Shown here piece after piece: positions 1 through 10,802 of a stretch of DNA of 64,000 nucleotides. The stretch's first letter is position 1; the number at the start of each line of letters is the position of its first letter. The position numbers and the translations under genes are program-made. The notes beneath the pieces were generated by a model. The model made no database searches and was not told the origin of the DNA. It saw nothing but the letters and a program-made list of their open reading frames with translations. The stretch comes from Roseomonas sp. AR75 (GTDB lineage Bacteria; Pseudomonadota; Alphaproteobacteria; Acetobacterales; Acetobacteraceae): assembly GCF_005222815.1 (NCBI RefSeq), contig NZ_STGB01000005.1, positions 744,001 through 808,000 of the forward strand, in the 5' to 3' direction.

Positions 1-1
1 C

Positions 2-2578
2 ACGCCCATCCTGACAGGCAGCCTGATCCGGCTGCTTCTCGGCATCTGGACAGACCAGTATGGCGGCAGGGTCGTCTATGTCGGCGTGATGGTCTCGGCG
101 GCGATCGCCACCTACCTTCTGACCTTCGCCTACGACTATCCGACATTCCTGCTGGCAGCGCTCGGGGTCGGCATCGCCGGCGGGTCCTTCGCGGTCGGCA
201 TCGCCTATGTCTCGCGCTGGTATCCCAAGGAGAAGCAGGGAACCGCACTCGGGATCTTCGGCGCGGGCAATGTCGGCGCGGCGGTGACGAAGTTCCTCGC
301 GCCGGTGATCATGGTCGCCTTCGGCTGGGAATTGGTCGCACAGATCTGGGCGGCCGGCCTGCTGGTCATGGCCATCGTGTTCTGGTTCGGCACGAAGGAC
401 GATCCCTCGCTGGCGGCGCGGCGCGCGGCCGGGGCGAAGCCAGAGCCGATGTCGGCCCTGCTCGAGCCGCTGAAGAACGTGCAGGTCTGGCGCTTCAGCC
501 TTTACTACTTCTTCGTCTTCGGCGCCTTCGTGGCGCTGTCGCTGTGGCTGCCGCGCTACATCATCGATACCTACGGCTTCGACATCGCCACCGCCGGCAT
601 GATCGGCGCCGCCTATTCCGTGCCGGCTTCGATCTTCCGCGCCTATGGCGGCGTGCTGTCGGACAAGTACGGGGCGCGGCGGATCATGTACTGGACGCTC
701 GGCGTCTCGGTCGTGGTCAGCTTCATCCTCTCCTACCCGCCGACCACCTATGTGATGGACGGCATCAAGGGGCCGATCGAATTCCGCCTCGCCACGGGCG
801 TGGGTACGTTCATCGTGCTCGTCTTCGTGCTCGGCTTCTTCATGAGCCTCGGCAAGGCCGCGGTGTACAAGCACATCCCCGTCTACTACCCGAACCGCGT
901 CGGCCCCGTGGGCGGCATCGTCGGCCTGATCGGCGGCCTCGGCGGGTTCATCCTGCCGATCGTCTTCGGCCTGCTGAACGACCTCACGGGCATCCGGCAG
1001 TCCTGCTTCATGCTGCTGTTCGCGATCAGTGCGGTCGCGCTGGTGTGGATGCACCTGGCCATCCTGCGCATGGAGCGCGAAGCCGCCGCCCCCGCGCTCG
1101 CTGCCCTGCCCGAACTGCCGGAGATGCAGCCGATCCATGGCCCGGCGCAGGCCGGCGCGCTGCGTGGCAAGGCGATCGAGGACTGGCGGCCCGAGGACCA
1201 GACCTTCTGGGAGCAGACGGGCCGCGCCATCGCCAGGCGCAACCTCTGGGTCTCGATCCCCTGCCTGCTGCTGGCCTTCGCGGTCTGGATGGTCTGGTCC
1301 GTGGTGGTGGCCAAGCTGCCGCAGGTGGGCTTCGCCTTCACGACGGACCAGCTGTTCTGGCTGGCGGCGCTGCCCGGCCTTTCGGGCGCGACGCTGCGCA
1401 TCTTCTACTCCTTCATGCCGCCGATCTTCGGCGGAAGGCTGTGGACGACGCTGGCGACCTGGTCGCTGATCGTGCCGGCGCTCGGCATCGGCTTCGCGGT
1501 GCAGAACCCGCAGACGCCCTACTGGATCTTCATGGCGCTGGCGCTGCTCTGCGGCTTCGGCGGCGGCAACTTCGCCTCCTCGATGGCGAACATCTCCTTC
1601 TTCTTCCCGCGGCGGGAGAAGGGCAACGCGCTCGCGCTCAACGCCGGGCTCGGCAATCTCGGCGTCAGCGTGGTGCAGTTCGTGGTGCCGCTGGTGATCA
1701 CCGCGGGCGTGTTCGGCGCCCTCGGCGGCGATGCGCAGACGGCGCGCATCGGTCAGGCGGAAAGCAGCCTCTGGCTGCAGAACGCCGGCTTCGTGTGGGT
1801 GCCGTTCATTGCGGCGGCGGCCTTCGCGGCCTGGTTCCGCATGGACGACATCGCCAGCATGAAGGCGTCCTTCGCCGACCAGGCGGTGATCTTCCAGCGC
1901 AAGCACAACTGGATCATGTGCTTCCTCTACACCGGCACATTCGGATCCTTCATCGGCTACTCGGCGGGTTTTCCGCTGCTCGCCCGCACGCAGTTTCCGT
2001 CCGTTGACGCGCTGCAACTCGTATTCCTGGGCCCGCTGGTCGGCGCGCTCTCGCGCTCGCTGACCGGCTGGATCTCGGACCGGTGGGGCGGCGGGCGCGT
2101 GACCTTCTGGGTGTTCGTCGCCATGGCGCTCGGCGTCTACGGCGTGATCCACTTCATCGGCATAAAGGAGGAGCCGGGCGCCTTCTGGGGCTTCTTCGGC
2201 AGCTTCATGTTCCTCTTCTTCGCCAGCGGCGTCGGCAATGCCTCCACTTTCCAGATGATCCCCGCGATCATGGGCAAGGACATGGCGCGGCTGATGCCTG
2301 GTGCCGATGCGACCACGCGGCGGCTGCAGGCCGAGAAGGAAAGCGCCGCGATCATCGGCTTCACCTCCGCCATCGCGGCCTACGGCGCCTTCTTCATCCC
2401 GAAGAGCTACGGCACCTCCATCGCCATGACGGGCGGGCCGCTCGCCGCGCTGTGGGGGTTCTTCATCTTCTACCTGCTGTGCATCGGCGTGACCTGGTGG
2501 GTCTACACCCGCCGCGGCGGGCTGCTGCACGACATCGAACGCAAGCCGCCGACTGCCGCGGCCATGCCCGCCGAATGA
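2..2578 (+). CDS. narK: NarK1-NarK2 fused nitrate/nitrite MFS transporter (5' end outside window)
   Basis: The frame is open from base 2 and already encodes a major-facilitator loop motif (TDQYGGR) before the first ATG at 86, so the true start lies upstream. About 858 residues are visible, making two MFS units: NarK1-like to about residue 360, then NarK2-like. The second unit carries the nitrate signature (GGGNFASSMANISFFFP, then GNALALNAGLGNLG) and the arginine-bearing helix (TLRIFYSF). The family brings nitrate into the cytoplasm, NarK1 by H+ symport and NarK2 by nitrate/nitrite exchange. It stops 20 bases before narG and is probably the first gene of the nar operon. Fusions of this kind are known, for example in Paracoccus. 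The promoter is not in the window. Confidence 0.95.
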   Translation, partial: TPILTGSLIRLLLGIWTDQYGGRVVYVGVMVSAAIATYLLTFAYDYPTFLLAALGVGIAGGSFAVGIAYVSRWYPKEKQGTALGIFGAGNVGAAVTKFLAPVIMVAFGWELVAQIWAAGLLVMAIVFWFGTKDDPSLAARRAAGAKPEPMSALLEPLKNVQVWRFSLYYFFVFGAFVALSLWLPRYIIDTYGFDIATAGMIGAAYSVPASIFRAYGGVLSDKYGARRIMYWTLGVSVVVSFILSYPPTTYVMDGIKGPIEFRLATGVGTFIVLVFVLGFFMSLGKAAVYKHIPVYYPNRVGPVGGIVGLIGGLGGFILPIVFGLLNDLTGIRQSCFMLLFAISAVALVWMHLAILRMEREAAAPALAALPELPEMQPIHGPAQAGALRGKAIEDWRPEDQTFWEQTGRAIARRNLWVSIPCLLLAFAVWMVWSVVVAKLPQVGFAFTTDQLFWLAALPGLSGATLRIFYSFMPPIFGGRLWTTLATWSLIVPALGIGFAVQNPQTPYWIFMALALLCGFGGGNFASSMANISFFFPRREKGNALALNAGLGNLGVSVVQFVVPLVITAGVFGALGGDAQTARIGQAESSLWLQNAGFVWVPFIAAAAFAAWFRMDDIASMKASFADQAVIFQRKHNWIMCFLYTGTFGSFIGYSAGFPLLARTQFPSVDALQLVFLGPLVGALSRSLTGWISDRWGGGRVTFWVFVAMALGVYGVIHFIGIKEEPGAFWGFFGSFMFLFFASGVGNASTFQMIPAIMGKDMARLMPGADATTRRLQAEKESAAIIGFTSAIAAYGAFFIPKSYGTSIAMTGGPLAALWGFFIFYLLCIGVTWWVYTRRGGLLHDIERKPPTAAAMPAE

Positions 2579-2598
2579 CCGGGAAGGACAAGCACGGA

Positions 2599-5500
2599 AT
2601 GAGCCACTTCCTCGACCGCCTGACCTACTTCAAGAAGTACACCGGCACCTTCGCGAACGGCCACGGCGAGACCACGACCGAGAGCCGCGCCTGGGAGGAC
2701 GCCTACCGCTCGCGCTGGGCGCACGACAAGATCGTGCGCTCCACCCATGGCGCGAACTGCACCGGCTCCTGCTCCTGGAAGATCTACGTCAAGGGCGGGA
2801 TCGTGACCTGGGAGACGCAGCAGACAGACTACCCGCGCACGCGGCCCGGCCTGCCGAACCACGAGCCGCGCGGCTGTTCGCGCGGGGCGTCCTACTCCTG
2901 GTATCTCTACAGCGCGAACCGGGTGAAGTACCCGATGATCCGCAAGCGCCTGCTGAAGCTGTGGCGGGAGGCGCGGGCAGCGCACGCCGATCCGGTGCAG
3001 GCCTGGAAGTTCATCCAGGACGACCCGGCGGCGCGGCGCGAATACCAGCAGGTGCGCGGCCAGGGCGGGTTCGTGCGCGCGACCTGGGATGAGGCGGAGG
3101 AGATCATCGCCGCCGCCAACGTCCACACCGTCAAGCAGCACGGGCCGGACCGCGTGATCGGCTTCTCGCCCATCCCGGCGATGAGCATGGTCAGCTACGC
3201 GGCCGGCAGCCGCTACCTCTCGCTGATCGGCGGCGTCTGCATGTCCTTCTACGACTGGTACTGCGACCTGCCCCCCTCCTCGCCGCAGACCTGGGGCGAG
3301 CAGACCGACGTGCCAGAGAGCGCCGACTGGTACAATGCCGGCTTCATCATGATGTGGGGTTCGAACGTGCCGCAGACGCGCACGCCCGACGCCCACTTCA
3401 TGGCCGAGGCGCGCTACCGCGGCACCAAGGTGGTGACGGTGACGCCCGACTATTCCGAGGCGTCGAAATTCGCCGATCTCTGGCTGCACCCGAAACAGGG
3501 CACGGACGCCGCGCTGGCGCTGGCTATGGGCCATGTGATCCTCAGCGAGTGGCATGCGCAGGGGAAGGGCGACTACTTCCTCGACTACTGCCGGCGCTAC
3601 TCCGACATGCCGATGCTGGTGCTGCTGGCGGAGCGCGAGGGGCGCCTGGTGGCGGACCGGCAGCTCCGCGCGTCCGACCTGGTCGAGGATGCGGGGCAGG
3701 CGAACAATCCGGACTGGAAGACGATCGCGGTGGATGACGCGACCGGCGCGCTCTACGTGCCGACCGGCTCCGTCGGCTTCCGCTGGGGCGAGCAGGGCAG
3801 GTGGAACCTCGAGGGGCGCGATGCGCGCACGCTTGAGGTGACGACGCCCCGGCTGACGCTTTCGGGCGGCGAGGCGGCGGAGGTCACCTTCCCCTATTTC
3901 GGCGACGGCGCGCCGGAATTCTTCAACCCAACCAATCTGGGCAACACCGTCACGCACCGCGTGCCGGTGATGGCGGTGACGCTGAAGGATGGCAGCACCG
4001 CGCGCGTCGCGACCGTCTACGACCTGTTCCTCGCGAATTACGGCGTGTCCCAGGGCGGCAGCCCGGACTACGACGCGATGGCGCCCTACACCCCGGCCTG
4101 GGCGGAGGCGGTCTGCGGCGTCCCGCGCAGGCAGATCATCACCGTGGCACGGGAGTTCGCCGACAACGCCGAGAAGACGCGCGGCAAGTCGATGGTCATC
4201 CTCGGGGCGGCGCTCAATCACTGGTACCACTCCGACATGAACTACCGCGGCATCATCAACCTGCTGGTGATGTGCGGCTGCATCGGCCAGTCCGGCGGCG
4301 GCTGGGCGCATTACGTCGGCCAGGAGAAGCTGCGGCCGCAATCGGGCTGGATCCCGCTCGCCTTCGCCACGGACTGGGCGCGCCCGCCGCGGCAGCAGAA
4401 CTCCACCAGCTTCTGGTACGCGCATACCGACCAGTGGCGCTACGAGACCGTGCAGGTCAGCGAACTGCTGTCTCCCACCGCGCCGAAGCCGATGACCGGC
4501 GCGCTGATCGACTTCAACATCCGCGCCGAGCGGATGGGGTGGCTGCCCTCCGCGCCGCAGCTTGCGCGCAACCCGCTGACCATCGCACGGGACGCCGACG
4601 AGGCCGGCGTTCCGGTGCCGCAATACGTCGCGCAGTCGCTGCAGTCCGGCGCGTTGGAGATGAGCTGCGAGGATCCCGACCATCCGGCGAACTGGCCGCG
4701 CAACCTGTTCGTGTGGCGCTCCAACCTGCTGGGGTCCTCGGGCAAGGGGCACGAGTATTTCCTGAAGCACCTGCTCGGCACGCAGCACGGCGTGCAGGGC
4801 AAGGACCTGGGCGAGCAGGGCGCGGCGAAGCCGGAGGAGGCCGCCTGGCATGACGAGGCGCCGAAGGGAAAGCTGGACCTGCTGGTGACGCTCGACTTCC
4901 GCATGAGCACCACCTGCATGTATTCCGACATCGTGCTGCCGACCGCGACCTGGTACGAGAAGCACGACCTCAACACTTCGGACATGCATCCCTTCATCCA
5001 CCCGCTCTCCGCCGCGGTGGATCCGGCGTGGGAGAGCCGTACCGACTGGGCGATTTTTCGGGGTATCGCGAAGCGCTTCTCCGCCATGGCGAAGGGCCAT
5101 CTCGGCAAGGAACGCGACGTGGTGCTGACGCCGCTGATGCATGACAGCCCGGGCGAGCTCGGCCAGACGCACCAGGTGCGCGAGTGGAAGAAGGGCGAGG
5201 TCGAGCCGATCCCCGGCAAGACCATGCCGGCGGTCACGGTGGTGGAACGCGACTACCCCAACACCCATGCACGCTTCACCGCCCTTGGCCCGCTGATGGA
5301 CAAGCTCGGCAACAACGGCAAGGGCATGGCCTGGAAGACCGGCGACGAGGTGGCGTTCCTGCGCAACCTCAACGGCACGACGGAGGTCGCCGGCGTCGAA
5401 GGGAAGCTCGCCAAGATCGAGAGCGACATCGACGCCTGCGAGGTGCTGATGCACCTGGCGCCGGAGACCAACGGCCATGTCGCGGTGAAGGCGTGGGAGG

Positions 5501-6333
5501 CGCTGGGCAAGGCGACCGGCCGCGACCACACGCATCTGGCGCTGCCCAAGGAGCACGAGGCGATCCGCTTCCGCGACGTACAGGCGCAGCCGCGCAAGAT
5601 CATCTCCTCCCCCATCTGGTCGGGGCTGGAGAGCGAGGAGGTCTGCTACAACGCGGGCTACACCAACGTGCACGAGCTGATCCCCTGGCGCACGCTGACC
5701 GGGCGGCAGCAGCTGTATCAGGACCATCCGTGGATGCTGGCCTTCGGCGAGGCGCTCTGCCTCTACCGCCCGCCGGTGGATCTGCGCGCGCACCAGGCGC
5801 TGCACAACGCGAAGCCCAACGGCAACAAGGAGCTGGCGCTGAACTTCATCACGCCGCACCAGAAATGGGGCATCCACAGCGTCTACACCGACAACCTGCT
5901 GATGCTGACGCTGTCGCGCGGCGGCCCGATCGTCTGGCTCAGCGAGACAGACGCCGAGACGATGGGCATCGAGGACAATGACTGGGTGGAGGCCTTCAAC
6001 GCCAACGGCGCGCTCTGCGCGCGCGCCGTGGTCAGCCAGCGCGTCCCGAAGGGGATGATCATGATGTACCACGCGCAGGAGAAGATCGTGAACGTGCCGG
6101 GCAGCGAGATCACGCAGGCCCGCGGCGGCATCCACAACTCCGTCACGCGCGCCACGATCAAGCCGACGCACATGATCGGCGGCTACGCGCAGCTCGCCTA
6201 CGGCTTCAACTACTACGGCACGATCGGCACCAACCGCGACGAGTTCGTGCTGGTGCGGAAGATGGCGAATGTCGCATGGCTCGACGGCCCGCGCGTGACG
6301 CCGCAGGCGGCCGACCTCAAGGCAGCGGAGTGA
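2599..6333 (+). CDS. narG: Respiratory nitrate reductase alpha subunit NarG
   Basis: 1244 residues, against about 1247 in E. coli NarG. The ATG at 2599 follows a GGAAGG stretch and gives the standard N-terminus (MSHFLDRLTYFKKYTGTF). The FS0 [4Fe-4S] ligands are H50, C54, C58 and C93. D223, in YDWYCDLPPSSPQTWGEQ, is the expected molybdenum ligand. It is the bis-MGD catalytic subunit that reduces nitrate to nitrite on the cytoplasmic face, receiving electrons through NarH from NarI. A longer open frame begins at 2083 inside narK, but it lacks homology before 2599. There is no Tat-type signal, as expected for cytoplasm-facing NarG. Confidence 0.98.
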   Translation: MSHFLDRLTYFKKYTGTFANGHGETTTESRAWEDAYRSRWAHDKIVRSTHGANCTGSCSWKIYVKGGIVTWETQQTDYPRTRPGLPNHEPRGCSRGASYSWYLYSANRVKYPMIRKRLLKLWREARAAHADPVQAWKFIQDDPAARREYQQVRGQGGFVRATWDEAEEIIAAANVHTVKQHGPDRVIGFSPIPAMSMVSYAAGSRYLSLIGGVCMSFYDWYCDLPPSSPQTWGEQTDVPESADWYNAGFIMMWGSNVPQTRTPDAHFMAEARYRGTKVVTVTPDYSEASKFADLWLHPKQGTDAALALAMGHVILSEWHAQGKGDYFLDYCRRYSDMPMLVLLAEREGRLVADRQLRASDLVEDAGQANNPDWKTIAVDDATGALYVPTGSVGFRWGEQGRWNLEGRDARTLEVTTPRLTLSGGEAAEVTFPYFGDGAPEFFNPTNLGNTVTHRVPVMAVTLKDGSTARVATVYDLFLANYGVSQGGSPDYDAMAPYTPAWAEAVCGVPRRQIITVAREFADNAEKTRGKSMVILGAALNHWYHSDMNYRGIINLLVMCGCIGQSGGGWAHYVGQEKLRPQSGWIPLAFATDWARPPRQQNSTSFWYAHTDQWRYETVQVSELLSPTAPKPMTGALIDFNIRAERMGWLPSAPQLARNPLTIARDADEAGVPVPQYVAQSLQSGALEMSCEDPDHPANWPRNLFVWRSNLLGSSGKGHEYFLKHLLGTQHGVQGKDLGEQGAAKPEEAAWHDEAPKGKLDLLVTLDFRMSTTCMYSDIVLPTATWYEKHDLNTSDMHPFIHPLSAAVDPAWESRTDWAIFRGIAKRFSAMAKGHLGKERDVVLTPLMHDSPGELGQTHQVREWKKGEVEPIPGKTMPAVTVVERDYPNTHARFTALGPLMDKLGNNGKGMAWKTGDEVAFLRNLNGTTEVAGVEGKLAKIESDIDACEVLMHLAPETNGHVAVKAWEALGKATGRDHTHLALPKEHEAIRFRDVQAQPRKIISSPIWSGLESEEVCYNAGYTNVHELIPWRTLTGRQQLYQDHPWMLAFGEALCLYRPPVDLRAHQALHNAKPNGNKELALNFITPHQKWGIHSVYTDNLLMLTLSRGGPIVWLSETDAETMGIEDNDWVEAFNANGALCARAVVSQRVPKGMIMMYHAQEKIVNVPGSEITQARGGIHNSVTRATIKPTHMIGGYAQLAYGFNYYGTIGTNRDEFVLVRKMANVAWLDGPRVTPQAADLKAAE

Positions 6334-6338
6334 AGACG

Positions 6339-7897
<1,559 letters not shown>

Positions 7898-7901
<4 letters not shown>

Positions 7902-8605
7902 ACCGCCGTCTCGCGATCCTGTCCGTCCTGCTCCGCTATCCGGACGAGGCGCTGCGCGCGGACCTGCCGCAGGTCGCCTCGGCGATCACGGACGCCGGCT
8001 TCCGCGCGGATCTTGCTTCGAACCTGGCAAGGCTGGTCCGCCGGCTTGGCCTGGGCGATGCGCTCGACCGCGAAGAGGACTATGTCCGCCTGTTCGATCG
8101 CGGGCGCGGCACCAGCCTGCACCTGTTCGAGCATGTGCATGGCGACACGCGCAACCGCGGCCCCGCCATGATCGAGCTGGCGCAGGTGTACGAGCAGTCC
8201 GGCTTCGCGCTGGATGCGCGCGAACTGCCGGACTACCTGCCGCTGTTCCTGGAGTTCTGCGCGCATGCGGAGCCCGGGGTCACGACGAACCTGCTTGGCC
8301 AATGCGCGCCGATCCTCGACCAGCTGCACGCGAAGCTGCTCGGGCGCGGCACCGCGACGTCGCGCGCCTATGCCGCCATCGTCGCCGCCGTGCTGGCGGA
8401 GGCCGGCGTCAGGCCGGAGGCACGGCCGACCGAGGAACAGGAGCTGTCCGACGCCGAGGAACTCGCCGCGCTCGACGCCGCCTATGAATCGGAGCCCGTG
8501 GTCTTCGGCCCGGAATCCGATCCCGACAAGCAGGGCGCGCGCGCGAAGCTCGGCGCCATGATCGACCGGCTGCGCACGCTGCGCGCCAACCATGCCATCC
8601 GCTGA
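7898..8605 (+). CDS. narJ: Nitrate reductase assembly chaperone NarJ
   Basis: 235 residues starting with GTG inside the narH stop (GTGA overlap), which implies translational coupling. It belongs to the NarJ/TorD family. The family signature region is seen as RLFDRGRGTSLHLFEHVHGDTRNRG, split here as RLFDRGRGTSLHLFEH then VHGDTRNRG at about residues 66-90. NarJ binds the NarG N-terminus and is required for cofactor insertion and membrane attachment; it is not part of the final enzyme. The acidic C-terminal third is typical and poorly conserved. It lies between narH and narI as in the classical narGHJI order. Confidence 0.96.
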
Positions 8606-8617
8606 AGGAGCGACGCG

Positions 8618-9418
8618 ATGTCCGTCCCCTGGAACGGCTTCCTCCACTACCTCCATGACTTCCTGTTCGGGATCTACCCCTACATCTGCATGGGCGTGTT
8701 CGTGATCGGCTCGCTGATCCGCTTCGACCGCGACCAGTACACCTGGCGCTCCGGCTCATCCCAGCTGCTGCGCCGCAAGCAGCTCGTCCTCGGGTCCAAC
8801 CTCTTCCACTTCGGCATCATCTTCCTGTTCTTCGGCCACTTCGTCGGCCTGCTGACGCCGCATTGGGCGTATGAATGGGCGATCGCGCCGTCGCAGAAGC
8901 AGATGGTCGCCGTGACCGCGGGCGGCATCGCCGGGGCGGTCTGCTTCGTCGGCCTCTCGATGCTGCTGCATCGCCGCCTGTTCGACGAACGCATCCGCCG
9001 CACCTCGACGCGCGCCGACATGGCGATCCTGGTGCTGCTCTGGGTGCAGCTCTCGCTCGGCCTCATCACCCTGCCCTTCTCGCTCGGGCACTCGGACGGC
9101 GTGGCGATGCTGAAGCTCTCGGCCTGGAGCCAGGCGATCGTCACCTTCCAGGGCGGCGCGGCCGAGCTGATCCGCGGCATCGACTTCCCCTATCTCGCGC
9201 ATCTCGTGCTGGGGATGACGCTGTTCCTGCTGACGCCCTTCACGCGGCTCGTGCACATCTTCTCGGCGCCGGTCTGGTACCTGTTCCGCGCCTGGCAGAT
9301 CGTGCGGGTGCGTGGCGGCGCCACGACACGACCGGGTCCGGTGGCGCGCCCGGGGCTTGCCGGCGGCGCACCGCAGCCGGCAGCCGCCGCCCCTGCGCAG
9401 CGCGTGCCGGCGGAGTAG
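8618..9418 (+). CDS. narI: Respiratory nitrate reductase gamma subunit NarI (cytochrome b)
   Basis: 266 residues with five predicted membrane helices. It oxidises quinol at the periplasmic side and passes electrons to NarH through two b haems. Candidate haem histidines lie in FHFGIIFLFFGHFVG and near the C-terminal helix (YLAHLVLGM, TRLVHIFSAP). It is about 40 residues longer than E. coli NarI because of an Ala/Pro/Gly-rich cytoplasmic tail after the last helix. An AAGGAG ribosome site lies upstream, in the 12-base gap after narJ. Confidence 0.97.
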   Translation: MSVPWNGFLHYLHDFLFGIYPYICMGVFVIGSLIRFDRDQYTWRSGSSQLLRRKQLVLGSNLFHFGIIFLFFGHFVGLLTPHWAYEWAIAPSQKQMVAVTAGGIAGAVCFVGLSMLLHRRLFDERIRRTSTRADMAILVLLWVQLSLGLITLPFSLGHSDGVAMLKLSAWSQAIVTFQGGAAELIRGIDFPYLAHLVLGMTLFLLTPFTRLVHIFSAPVWYLFRAWQIVRVRGGATTRPGPVARPGLAGGAPQPAAAAPAQRVPAE

Positions 9419-9423
9419 GCGCC

Positions 9424-10278
9424 ATGGCCGTGGTCTTCAACCCGCCGCCGAAGCCGCAGGCGCACGCGCCCGCGCCGCACGCCCATCCGGCGCAGCCCGC
9501 CCTGCCCGAGCACGACATCGTCGTGAACGGCACCGTCATCGCCGCGGCGGAGATCGCGGCGGAGATGCAGCACCATCCCGCGCCGGATGCGATGGCAGCC
9601 TGGGAGAGCGCGGCGCGGGCGCTGGTCGTGCGGCGCCTGCTGCTGGATGCCGCCGCGCCCGCTGAAGGCGAGGACGAGGAGGCGGCGGTGGATGCGCTGC
9701 TGGCCCGCGAGATCCGCGTGCCGGAGCCGGATGACGCCGCCGGCGCGCGCTGGCTTGCCGCCCATCCCGAGCGTTTCGGCACGCCCGAGGCCTGGGAGGC
9801 GAGCCATATCCTGCTCGCCGCCGATCCCGAGGACCCCCCGGCGCGCGCCGCCGCGACGCGGAAGGCGGAGGCGCTGCTCGCGGAGCTGCGCGCGGTGCCC
9901 GGCAAGCTGCCCGAACTGGCCCGTCAGCACTCCGCCTGCCCGTCGCGCGAGCAGGGCGGGCTGCTCGGCCGTGTCGAGCGCGGCAGCACCGTGCCGCCCT
10001 TCGAGGCGGCGCTGGCCGGCCTTGCCCCCGGTGCCTTCTGCACGGCGCCGGTCGCCACGCGCTACGGGCTGCACGTTGTGCAAGTTCATCGCCATATCCC
10101 CGCGCGGCTGCCGGCCTATCCCGAGGTGCGGGCGAAGGTGCTGCGCGACCTGCGCGCCGCCGCCTGGGAAGCGGCGCTGCGCCACACCATCGCGGTGCTT
10201 GCCGCGCAGGCGCGGATCGAGGGCTTCGTCCTTGGCGCCGAGGGCGAAGCGCGCGCGGATGGCCCGCTGGTGAACTGA
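9424..10278 (+). CDS. Parvulin-type peptidyl-prolyl isomerase of the nar operon
   Basis: 284 residues. After a Pro/His/Ala-rich N-terminus and a helical, SurA/NifM-like segment comes a PpiC rotamase domain at about residues 120-225 (EASHILLAAD, GGLLGRVERGSTVPPFEAALAGL, TRYGLHVVQVHR). Parvulins catalyse prolyl isomerisation. Such genes are often found after narI in alpha- and betaproteobacteria and probably assist nitrate reductase maturation. No signal peptide is visible, so a cytoplasmic site is likely, in contrast with the periplasmic SurA/PrsA type. It begins 5 bases after narI and ends 2 bases before the hemerythrin-like gene. Confidence 0.9.
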   Translation: MAVVFNPPPKPQAHAPAPHAHPAQPALPEHDIVVNGTVIAAAEIAAEMQHHPAPDAMAAWESAARALVVRRLLLDAAAPAEGEDEEAAVDALLAREIRVPEPDDAAGARWLAAHPERFGTPEAWEASHILLAADPEDPPARAAATRKAEALLAELRAVPGKLPELARQHSACPSREQGGLLGRVERGSTVPPFEAALAGLAPGAFCTAPVATRYGLHVVQVHRHIPARLPAYPEVRAKVLRDLRAAAWEAALRHTIAVLAAQARIEGFVLGAEGEARADGPLVN

Positions 10279-10280
10279 CC

Positions 10281-10802
10281 ATGCATGGCGAAGCCTGGAT
10301 CGGCGCCCTGGACGAGGCGCTGCTGCGGGATCCACTCGTCTTCCTCAGCGCCGAGCATGCCCGTCAGCGGGTGCTGCTCGGCCACCTGGAACGCCTTGCC
10401 CGCCAGCCCGGCGGGCCCGCGCAGGGGCCGATCGCGCGCGCGCTCGCCGCGTGGTTCGCCTGCGAGCTGCCGCTGCATGCCGCCGACGAGGAAGACTCGG
10501 TCTATCCGCGGCTCGGCGCCGAGGCTGCGCGGCGCTACCGCGCGCTGGCCGGCTGCGCCGCCACCGCGCCGGACGTCCGCGCGGGGCTGCGTGCCGCGCT
10601 TGCCGCCATCGCCACCGGGCATGCGCCCGCCGCCGGCTTCGCGGAGGCGGCACTCGCCTTCGCCGCCGCATACCGGCGCCACCTGACGATCGAGGAGGAA
10701 GAGATCATGCCGCTTGCCAGGCGCCGCCTGCGCGGCGCCGAACGCAGCGCCATCGCGCGGGAAATGGCGGCGCGCCGCCATCGCGGTGCGACACATGCCT
10801 GA
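10281..10802 (+). CDS. Hemerythrin HHE-domain protein
   Basis: 173 residues, mostly helical. Possible di-iron ligands lie in EHARQR (about residue 26), LPLHAADEEDSVYPRL (His and Glu near 65-70) and YRRHLTIEEEEIMPLARRRL (near 135-145), the spacing of HHE cation-binding domains. Members bind O2 or NO, or help repair iron-sulphur centres (YtfE/RIC group). Its place in the nar operon suggests protection of Fe-S enzymes from NO or oxygen, but that is inference. It overlaps the moeA start by 8 bases. Confidence 0.85.
   Translation: MHGEAWIGALDEALLRDPLVFLSAEHARQRVLLGHLERLARQPGGPAQGPIARALAAWFACELPLHAADEEDSVYPRLGAEAARRYRALAGCAATAPDVRAGLRAALAAIATGHAPAAGFAEAALAFAAAYRRHLTIEEEEIMPLARRRLRGAERSAIAREMAARRHRGATHA

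Noticed and set aside
2503..6171. 1222-codon open frame on the minus strand across narG
   Set aside because: Antisense shadow of a GC-rich gene; the translation is Arg/Ala/Val-rich with no family resemblance while narG matches along its whole length.
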